NCBI GenBank assembly: GCA_023430315.1
Contig: JAEZAW010000012.1
Span: forward strand, 1-5,826
Reading direction: 5' to 3'
DNA length: 5,826 nucleotides
From: Pseudomonadota bacterium
GTDB taxonomy: Bacteria; Pseudomonadota; Alphaproteobacteria; Rhizobiales; Hyphomicrobiaceae
Position 1 is the stretch's first letter, and each line of letters opens with the position of its first letter. Below, piece by piece: positions 1 through 5,143 of the stretch. A model generated the notes under the pieces. That model had not been told where the DNA came from. It saw only the letters and a list, made by a program, of their open reading frames with translations, and ran no database searches. The translations under genes and the position numbers were made by a program.

Positions 1-957
1 CGCCACGCTAAAGTAATCATTCTTGGTTCCGGTCCGGCCGGCTACACAGCCGCCATCTATGCCGCTCGTGCAATGCTCAAGCCCCTGATCATTCAGGGCA
101 ATCAGCCGGGTGGGCAGCTCACCATCACGACCGACGTCGAGAACTATCCGGGCTTCGCCAAAGTCATCCAGGGCCCCTGGCTCATGGAGGAGATGCAGGC
201 CCAGGCCGAGCACGTAGGGACTGAAGTCGTCTTCGACCACGTCGTAAAAGTGACGCTCAACAAGCGACCGTTCCTACTCGAGTGCGATTCCGGCGACAGC
301 TACACCTGCGATGCTCTCATCATATGCACGGGCGCCCAGGCGCGCTGGATCGGCCTGCCGAGCGAGGCCGCCTTCCAGGGCCATGGCGTATCCGCCTGCG
401 CGACCTGCGACGGCTTCTTCTATCGCGACAAGGAAGTCATCGTCGTCGGCGGCGGCAATACCGCTGTCGAAGAGGCGATCTTCCTCACGAACTTCGCGAA
501 GAAGGTCACCGTCATCCATCGCCGCGACAGCTTCCGCGCCGAGCGCATTCTGCAGGATCGCCTCTTCAAGAACCCCAAGATCGAAGTGCTCTGGGACACA
601 ACGCTCGATGAGATCACCGGCGATACCGATCCGGTAAAGAGCGTCACCGGCGTACGCCTGCGCAACGTGCGGACCGGCGCGGTCGAGAACCGGCCCGTGG
701 ACGGCGTCTTCATTGCCATCGGGCACGCGCCGGCAACCGAGCTCTTCGCCGGACAGCTTCCCACGACCAAGGGCGGCTACCTGATCACCAAACCAGACTC
801 GACCGCCACCGACATCCCCGGCGTCTTTGCTGCCGGCGACGTCAAGGACGAAGTCTATCGCCAGGCGGTCACGGCCGCTGGCATGGGCTGTATGGCGGCA
901 CTCGAAGCGGAACGATTCCTCGCCCACGCGGGCGAGCGGCTCGAAGCCGCCCAGTAA
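1..957 (+). CDS. trxB: Thioredoxin reductase (TrxB), 5' end cut by window edge
   Basis: NADPH-dependent flavoenzyme that reduces thioredoxin in the cytoplasm. The frame is open from base 1, giving 318 visible residues. The visible start RHAKVIILGSGPAG aligns with KHSKLLILGSGPAG near the start of E. coli TrxB, so only a few residues are missing and the true start lies left of the window. The internal ATG at 73 is not the start, because it would delete the FAD-binding GxGxxG (visible residues 9-14). Other landmarks: PGGQL (36-40), the redox-active CATC (Cys133/Cys136, bases 397-408) followed by DGFF, the NADPH-binding GGGNTAVEE (150-158), the HRR that contacts the NADPH phosphate (173-175), and the C-terminal FAD motif GDVKDEVYRQA (from 279). 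All catalytic elements are intact and the length is normal for the family. The stop TAA is 23 nt before the LysR gene on the same strand, suggesting co-transcription. Confidence 0.97.
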   Translation, partial: RHAKVIILGSGPAGYTAAIYAARAMLKPLIIQGNQPGGQLTITTDVENYPGFAKVIQGPWLMEEMQAQAEHVGTEVVFDHVVKVTLNKRPFLLECDSGDSYTCDALIICTGAQARWIGLPSEAAFQGHGVSACATCDGFFYRDKEVIVVGGGNTAVEEAIFLTNFAKKVTVIHRRDSFRAERILQDRLFKNPKIEVLWDTTLDEITGDTDPVKSVTGVRLRNVRTGAVENRPVDGVFIAIGHAPATELFAGQLPTTKGGYLITKPDSTATDIPGVFAAGDVKDEVYRQAVTAAGMGCMAALEAERFLAHAGERLEAAQ

Positions 958-965
958 CAATCGAA

Positions 966-971
966 AGAGGA
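966..971 (+). promoter_or_regulatory. Ribosome binding site deciding the GTG start of the LysR gene
   Basis: AGAGGA lies 9 nt upstream of GTG at 981, which is good Shine-Dalgarno spacing. The in-frame ATG at 993 would be 21 nt away and has only a weak GGGG close to it, so GTG 981 is preferred. The family-conserved part of the protein starts at that later Met (MDWDKLRIF), so the shorter start cannot be fully excluded. Confidence 0.6.
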
Positions 972-980
972 AACGGTCGC

Positions 981-1883
981 GTGCCGGGGCATATGGACTG
1001 GGACAAGTTGCGTATCTTCCACTCGGCTGCCGAGGCGGGAAGCTTCACTCACGCCGGCGAGAGCCTCAGGATGAGCCAGTCGGCGGTCAGCCGGCAGGTC
1101 TCGGCACTCGAGAAAGAGCTTGGCGTCTCGCTGTTTCACCGCCACGCGCGCGGTCTCGTGCTTACCGAGCAGGGCGAGATGCTGTTCCGCACCGCCAGCG
1201 AGGTGATGAACAAGCTGCAGACCGCCGAATCGCTGCTCTCGGACTCGACGACCAAGCCGGCCGGCGATCTCCGCGTCACGGCGACGGTCGGCCTCGGCTC
1301 GGTCTGGATCACGCAGCGTCTGCGCGAGTTCCTCGAGCTTTACCCCGACATCCGTGTCGAGCTCATCCTGAACGACGAGCCGGTCGATCTCTCCATGCGT
1401 GTAGCCGACGTCGCCATCTGGGCGCGAGAGCCTGCGCAGGGCGACCTCATCCGCCGGCCGCTCTTCACCATGCAGACTCACTGCTATGCATCGAGCCAGT
1501 ACATCCGCAAGTTCGGCACGCCGGCGACTGTTGCCGACCTTGACCGCCACCGGATCGTGTCCTTCGTCGGCAATCCGGCGCCGCACCTCTCGCACATCAA
1601 CATGCTGGAATCGCTCGGGCGCGAGGGCCGGGCGCCGCGGGTGCCGGTCATGCGGGCCAGTGCCATACTGGCCCTAAAGTACGCGATCCGCTCCGGCATC
1701 GGCATCGGCATGATCCCCGATTACCTCACCCAGGAGGAATCCGATCTGGTGCCCGTGCTGGCCGATCTGGAGCTTCCGAAGCTGCCCGTGTACTTCGTCT
1801 ACCCCGAGGAGCTGAAGACGGCGAAGAAGGTGCAGGTTTTCCGGGATTTCATGGTCGCCAAAGGGCGGCAGTGGAAATACTGA
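981..1883 (+). CDS. lsrB: LysR-family transcriptional regulator, LsrB/VtlR type
   Basis: DNA-binding regulator of 300 aa, the usual LysR length. The N-terminal winged helix-turn-helix covers about residues 5-65, with recognition region SFTHAGESLRMSQSAVSRQV (21-40) followed by the conserved LFHRHARGLVLTEQG. The rest is the periplasmic-binding-protein-like effector domain (about 95-295), ending in FRDFMVAKGRQWKY. The sequence closely resembles, as I recall it, LsrB of Sinorhizobium meliloti and VtlR of Brucella. These are linked to oxidative stress, envelope/LPS functions and host infection, and VtlR activates the sRNA AbcR2. The trxB neighbour agrees with that family. Cys168 is the only cysteine in the protein. 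The gene follows trxB by 23 nt, and no terminator separates it from the predicted sRNA 100 nt downstream. Assignment to LysR is certain; assignment to LsrB/VtlR is strong but from memory. Confidence 0.9.
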   Translation: MPGHMDWDKLRIFHSAAEAGSFTHAGESLRMSQSAVSRQVSALEKELGVSLFHRHARGLVLTEQGEMLFRTASEVMNKLQTAESLLSDSTTKPAGDLRVTATVGLGSVWITQRLREFLELYPDIRVELILNDEPVDLSMRVADVAIWAREPAQGDLIRRPLFTMQTHCYASSQYIRKFGTPATVADLDRHRIVSFVGNPAPHLSHINMLESLGREGRAPRVPVMRASAILALKYAIRSGIGIGMIPDYLTQEESDLVPVLADLELPKLPVYFVYPEELKTAKKVQVFRDFMVAKGRQWKY

Positions 1884-1913
1884 TTCGGCGGATTATCGGC
1901 TCACGTACCGAGA

Positions 1914-1930
1914 CATGCTCTTTTCGCATG
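1914..1930 (+). promoter_or_regulatory. Candidate LysR-type binding site, perfect inverted repeat
   Basis: CATGC-N7-GCATG is a perfect palindrome with T1916 and A1928 exactly 11 nt apart, the classic T-N11-A LysR box. Its centre (1922) falls at about -65 relative to the predicted sRNA start near 1987, the usual LysR recognition position. It begins 31 nt after the stop of the LysR gene. The likely regulator is that neighbouring gene product (inference). The repeat could also fold as a hairpin, but no U-run follows it, so it is not an intrinsic terminator. Confidence 0.6.
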
Positions 1931-1935
1931 GCCGC

Positions 1936-1951
1936 CTCCTCCACTCCTCCA
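1936..1951 (+). repeat. Tandem repeat, CTCCTCCA twice
   Basis: Two perfect adjacent copies of CTCCTCCA lie directly between the inverted repeat and the -35 box, ending one base before it. They occupy about -51 to -36 relative to the predicted sRNA start, where LysR proteins often make a second contact. The sequence is also a strong anti-Shine-Dalgarno motif if transcribed on the + strand. Its role is unknown. Confidence 0.75.
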
Positions 1952-1980
1952 TTGAACTGAACGGCCCTAGCCCACATATA
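1952..1980 (+). promoter_or_regulatory. Predicted sigma70-type promoter of the sRNA
   Basis: TTGAAC (1952-1957) and CATATA (1975-1980) are separated by 17 nt. This is close to the CTTGAC-N17-CTATAT pattern reported for alphaproteobacterial housekeeping promoters of trans-acting sRNAs. Transcription would start around 1986-1988, just before the first stem-loop of the predicted RNA. The -10 is imperfect, which fits a promoter that needs an activator. Confidence 0.6.
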
Positions 1981-1986
1981 CACAAA

Positions 1987-2102
1987 CAGCTGTGACGGAC
2001 AGCTACTGAAGGCAGTTCCCTCCCTTTGACGCCTTCAAGCCTATCGCTTCGGCGATAAGGCACCAAACTTCCAGCCGGGCCTCGTGCCCGGCTTTTCTTT
2101 TT
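1987..2102 (+). ncRNA. abcR: Predicted trans-acting small RNA, AbcR-like (alpha-r15 type)
   Basis: Predicted RNA of about 116 nt with its own promoter and terminator and no supportable ORF. Visible structure: stem-loop 1, AGCTGT/ACAGCT with a 5-nt loop (1988-2004); an open linker containing UUCCCUCCCUUU (2016-2027); stem-loop 2 (2039-2061), GCCTATCGC paired with GCGATAAGGC with one bulged A and a cUUCGg tetraloop; and stem-loop 3, AGCCGGGC/GCCCGGCT with a 5-nt loop (2073-2093), followed by UUUCUUUUU, a typical Hfq-binding tail. AbcR sRNAs are about 115 nt, have three stem-loops and unpaired CU-rich anti-Shine-Dalgarno motifs, and repress many ABC-transporter binding-protein mRNAs with Hfq. 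In Agrobacterium they lie next to a LysR gene of this same family. Family membership rests on architecture, size and neighbour, not on an alignment. It could instead be a 3' UTR of the trxB-lysR mRNA that happens to be structured. Confidence 0.72.
2073..2102 (+). terminator. Rho-independent terminator
   Basis: A perfect 8-bp GC-rich stem (AGCCGGGC/GCCCGGCT) with loop CTCGT is followed immediately by TTTCTTTTT. It ends the predicted sRNA and is also the first convincing terminator downstream of the LysR gene. It is not bidirectional: read on the - strand, the stem is followed by GGAAGTTTGG without a T-run. Confidence 0.93.
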
Positions 2103-2209
2103 CATGCCATATCAGAGCCTTGCCTGGGCACTGCCCGACAAACCGAGCACGTATCGTCAGCGCCAGTGAATCACCCCTTGGGCGTGCAAGTCCGCACGTT
2201 CGCGACCGC
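2103..2209. other. Convergent intergenic gap, no gene seen
   Basis: This gap separates the sRNA terminator from the stop of yejF on the opposite strand. It contains a small hairpin CGTGC-AAGTCC-GCACG (2183-2198) and a weaker GGGC-ACT-GCCC (2126-2136). Neither is followed by a T-run on either strand, so neither is a convincing intrinsic terminator for the yej transcript. Confidence 0.6.
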
Positions 2210-3871
2210 TCAGGTTGCGAGCACGCTTTCGTTTCTGACTTCAAGATTGAGGGCCGCAGCGAGCAACGCCTGCGTATACGCCTCGCGCGGGCGGTCGAAG
2301 ATCTGAGCCGTCGGCCCCTCCTCCACCACGACGCCGTTGCGCAGCACAATGACGTAGTTGCTCAGCGCACGTACGACCCGCAGATCGTGACTGATGAACA
2401 AGTACGACAGGTCGTGCCGGCGCTGCAGATCGCGCAGCAGATCGACGATCTGGGCCTGGACGCTCATGTCGAGCGCGCTCGTCGGCTCGTCGAGCAGGAC
2501 GAAGTGGGGCTCGAGCACCATGGCGCGCGCGATGGCAATACGCTGGCGCTGGCCGCCGGAGAACTCGTGCGGGTAGCGGTCCTGGGCCCCGGGGTCGATG
2601 CCGACCACGACCACCGCCTCGCTCACACGCGCGCGGCGCTGCTCGAAGTTCAGTCCCGGGTCCTGGATGAGCAGGCCCTCCTCGACGATCTGGCTCACGG
2701 AGAGACGCGGCGAGAGCGAGCCGTAGGGGTCCTGGAAGACGATCTGCATCTCGTGGCGCAACGGCCGCATCTGCTTGGCGCCGAGCCCGTCGATGCGCTT
2801 GCCCATATAGACGATCGGCCCCTTGGAGCTGATCAGCCGGAGGATCGCGAGACCGAGCGAGGTCTTGCCCGAGCCGGACTCGCCGACGACGCCGATGGTC
2901 TCGCCGGCCCTGAGCTTCAGCGACACGCCATCCACGGCGCGCACATGATCGACCGTGCGCCGCAGTAGGCCGCGCTTGATCGGAAACCAGACCTTGAGAT
3001 CCTGCGTCTCGATGACCACGGGTCCAGTCGGGTTGCCGGCCGGCGGCGTGCCCTTGGGCTCGGCGGCGAGCAGGTGGCGCGTATAGGCGTGCTGCGGCGC
3101 CTCGAAGATCTGGCGGACCGTGCCGCGCTCGACGATTGATCCTGCATTCATGACGTAGACGCGGTCCGCCATCTTCCGCACGATCCCGAGGTCGTGCGTG
3201 ATGAGCAGCATGGCCATGCCCAGCTCTTGCTGGAGATCTTTCAGCAGCGCCAGGATCTGCGCCTGAATGGTCACGTCGAGCGCGGTCGTCGGCTCGTCGG
3301 CAATGAGCAGATCGGGCTCGTTGGCGAGCGCCATGGCGATCATGACGCGCTGGCGCTGCCCGCCCGAGAGCTGATGCGGATAAGCGCCGAGGCGCTTCTC
3401 GGCATCGCGGATACCGACCTTGCGCAGGAGATCGAGCGTACGTGTCCGCGCCTCTGCCTCGCTCAGTCCCATGTGCAGGCGCAGGATCTCGCCGACCTGC
3501 TGCTCGATGGTGTGCAGCGGATTGAGCGAGGTCATGGGCTCCTGGAAGATGATCGAGATGCGCCCGCCGCGAATGTCGCGCATCACGGCATCGGGCACCT
3601 TCAGCAGGTCCTTGCCCTCGAAGTAGATCTCACCTGTCGGATGGTGCGCGGCCGGATAGGCCAGCAGGCGCATGATGGAGAGAGCCGAGACGCTTTTGCC
3701 GGAGCCCGACTCGCCGACGAGCGCCACCGTCTCGCCCTTGCCGATCGTGAAATCGATCCCGCGCACAGCGAGATGTCGCGTCTCGCCCGATCGAAACTCG
3801 ACCGAAAGATTGCGTACGTTGATGAGGTTCTGGGACGGCGCCCGCGACGCTTCTTGAGTGAGCGCGCTCAT
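2210..3871 (-). CDS. yejF: Peptide ABC transporter ATPase YejF, two nucleotide-binding domains
   Basis: Cytoplasmic energy-coupling subunit of the YejABEF peptide importer; it hydrolyses ATP to drive uptake through YejB/YejE. At 553 aa it is slightly longer than E. coli YejF (529 aa). It carries two complete ABC cassettes in one chain. Domain 1 has Walker A GESGSGKS (53-60), Q-loop FQEP (109-112), signature LSGGQ (168-172), Walker B with D192-E193 and H226. Domain 2 has Walker A GESGSGKT (330-337), Q-loop FQDP (379-382), signature FSGGQ (437-441), Walker B with D461-E462 and H495. The proline/glycine-rich linker lies near 272-284. Both sites look catalytically competent. The ATG start overlaps the yejE stop as ATGA, and GAGGA (3882-3886) sits 10 nt upstream, indicating translational coupling. 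The fused ATPases distinguish it from Dpp/Opp systems with separate D and F subunits. Confidence 0.95.
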   Translation of the reverse strand: MSALTQEASRAPSQNLINVRNLSVEFRSGETRHLAVRGIDFTIGKGETVALVGESGSGKSVSALSIMRLLAYPAAHHPTGEIYFEGKDLLKVPDAVMRDIRGGRISIIFQEPMTSLNPLHTIEQQVGEILRLHMGLSEAEARTRTLDLLRKVGIRDAEKRLGAYPHQLSGGQRQRVMIAMALANEPDLLIADEPTTALDVTIQAQILALLKDLQQELGMAMLLITHDLGIVRKMADRVYVMNAGSIVERGTVRQIFEAPQHAYTRHLLAAEPKGTPPAGNPTGPVVIETQDLKVWFPIKRGLLRRTVDHVRAVDGVSLKLRAGETIGVVGESGSGKTSLGLAILRLISSKGPIVYMGKRIDGLGAKQMRPLRHEMQIVFQDPYGSLSPRLSVSQIVEEGLLIQDPGLNFEQRRARVSEAVVVVGIDPGAQDRYPHEFSGGQRQRIAIARAMVLEPHFVLLDEPTSALDMSVQAQIVDLLRDLQRRHDLSYLFISHDLRVVRALSNYVIVLRNGVVVEEGPTAQIFDRPREAYTQALLAAALNLEVRNESVLAT

Positions 3872-5139
3872 CGGAAGGTCTTCCTCGGATCGAGCGCATC
3901 ACGAACTGCCTCGCCGATGAAGATCAGCAGCGACAATGTGATCGCTATCGAGACGAACCCGGCGAGGCCGAGCCATGGCGCCTGCAGGTTGTGCTTACCC
4001 TGGGCGAGAAGCGCGCCCAGCGACGGCGAACCTGGCGGCAGCCCGAGCCCGAGGAAATCGAGCGCAGTCAACGCCGTGATGGAGCCCGAGAGCTTGAATG
4101 GCAGGAAGGTCAGCGTCGCCACCATCGCGTTCGGTAGCAGGTGCTTGAACATGATCTTGATGTTCGAGAGACCGAGCGCACGCGCAGCCGTGATGTACTC
4201 GAAATTCCGCCCGCGCAGGAACTCCGCGCGCACGACGCCGACGAGATATACCCAGTGGAAGAGGAGCAGGATGAACAGCAGCGTCCAGAAGCCCGGAACG
4301 AGCACGGCCGAGATGATGATCAGCACATAAAGCGACGGAATCGACGACCAGATCTCCAGGAGGCGCTGGAAGATGAGATCGACGCGACCGCCGAAATAGC
4401 CTTGCATCGCGCCGGCCGCGACGCCGATCGCGGCCGAGAGGATCGTGAGGATCAGGCCGAAGAGCACGGATATTCGAAAGCCGTAGATCACGCGCGCGAC
4501 CACGTCTCGTCCCTGGTCATCGGTACCCAGCCAGTTGCGATTGCCGATCGCCTGAAAGCGCGCGAGCTGAACCGGATCGGTTTCGCAAAGCTCGGCGCTC
4601 GTCGCCCATGGCGGCGGTGCCGGATAGCCGAGGCAGCGCCCCTCGGAACCCTTGATGCGCGGGTAGTCCTTGTTGATCGAGTTGTAGGAGTAGCGGATCG
4701 GCGGCCACAAGATCCATCCGTGGGCCTGGATCTCGTTGAGGATGACCGGGTCCTTGTAGTCGGTCACCGCGAGAAAGCCGCCGAACTTCTCCTCGGGGTA
4801 GTCGACGACGATCGGGAAGAGCGTCTCGCCTTTGTAGCGCACGAGGATCGGACGATCGTTGGCGATCACCTCGGCGAACAGACTCATGATGAAGAGCCCG
4901 AGGAAAATCACAAGGCTCCAGTAGCCGCGCCGGTTGGCCTTGAAATTGCGCCAGCGCCGCTCGTTGATCGGGGAAAGCTGGAGAAATCCGAAACGGCGCC
5001 GCCGCACGACTAGAGGCGGGGCGTCCGGCGGCAGATCCTGTGGCTCGACTGGCGGCAGGACGACGGGCGTTCCGACATCCGGCGCGACGGCCGGCACTTC
5101 CGGCTTGAGCTCGAGTGTATCGTCGCGCCGCGCGTCCAC
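3868..5139 (-). CDS. yejE: Peptide ABC transporter permease YejE with extended N-terminus
   Basis: Inner-membrane permease of the YejABEF oligopeptide/microcin C importer. After an extra N-terminal segment it follows E. coli YejE closely: LSPINERRWRNFKANRRGYWSL (55-76), first membrane helix about 74-94, a large periplasmic loop, NWLGTDDQGRDVVAR (202-216), several hydrophobic helices from about 222, and the EAA loop contacting the ATPase (about 318-339, ARALG...LLPNAM). The end is IGEAVRDALDPRK. At 423 aa it exceeds E. coli YejE (341 aa). The excess is a Pro-rich, RRRR-ending cytoplasmic N-terminus of about 50 aa plus a periplasmic-loop insertion (about 158-198) with Cys169 and Cys185. The GTG start is supported by GGGAGG (5149-5154) 9 nt upstream, and no alternative Met precedes the conserved region. 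It starts 4 nt after the yejB stop and overlaps yejF by 4 nt. Confidence 0.94.
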   Translation of the reverse strand: MDARRDDTLELKPEVPAVAPDVGTPVVLPPVEPQDLPPDAPPLVVRRRRFGFLQLSPINERRWRNFKANRRGYWSLVIFLGLFIMSLFAEVIANDRPILVRYKGETLFPIVVDYPEEKFGGFLAVTDYKDPVILNEIQAHGWILWPPIRYSYNSINKDYPRIKGSEGRCLGYPAPPPWATSAELCETDPVQLARFQAIGNRNWLGTDDQGRDVVARVIYGFRISVLFGLILTILSAAIGVAAGAMQGYFGGRVDLIFQRLLEIWSSIPSLYVLIIISAVLVPGFWTLLFILLLFHWVYLVGVVRAEFLRGRNFEYITAARALGLSNIKIMFKHLLPNAMVATLTFLPFKLSGSITALTALDFLGLGLPPGSPSLGALLAQGKHNLQAPWLGLAGFVSIAITLSLLIFIGEAVRDALDPRKTFR

Positions 5140-5143
5140 GATA

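Noticed and set aside
274..960. - strand ORF (228 codons) antisense to trxB
   Set aside because: Opposite a highly conserved enzyme gene with all motifs intact; no family resemblance.
993..995. ATG at 993 as the start of the LysR gene
   Set aside because: AGAGGA is ideally spaced for GTG at 981 but too far from 993. The ATG remains possible because the conserved family sequence begins there.
1850..1930. 26-codon - strand ORF starting with ATG at 1930 behind GGAGGAGG
   Set aside because: The ribosome-binding-like sequence is the reverse of the CTCCTCCA repeat, the ORF overlaps the end of lysR antisense, and no promoter or conserved product is apparent. Kept only as an alternative reading of the repeat.
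2039..2061. UUCG tetraloop hairpin as a stand-alone terminator
   Set aside because: No U-run follows it on either strand; it fits better as the middle stem of the sRNA.
1884..2072. A tRNA gene or second tandem sRNA copy in the intergenic region
   Set aside because: No cloverleaf with a T-loop consensus is visible, and there is only one terminator and one good promoter, so a second complete sRNA is not supported.
1893..2105. 70-codon - strand ORF across the sRNA region
   Set aside because: Its start codon sits within the terminator tail, it runs antisense through the three stem-loops, and its product resembles nothing known. The RNA structures explain this DNA better.
2183..2198. Hairpin CGTGC-AAGTCC-GCACG as the yejF terminator
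   Set aside because: The stem is only 5 bp and is followed on the - strand by CCCAAGGGG, with no T-run.
2084..2968. Long + strand ORF (294 codons) antisense to yejF
   Set aside because: It lies opposite a well-supported ATPase gene; long antisense frames are common in GC-rich DNA. Its translation is low in complexity, rich in Arg, Ala, Leu and Asp, and resembles no known family. It also starts at the sRNA terminator.
3194..4330. Long + strand ORF (378 codons) antisense to yejF/yejE
   Set aside because: It spans the junction of two coupled genes on the other strand and has no recognisable domain; it is a shadow of codon bias.
4141..5013. Long + strand ORF (290 codons) antisense to yejE
   Set aside because: Charged low-complexity translation opposite a clear permease gene; shadow frame.
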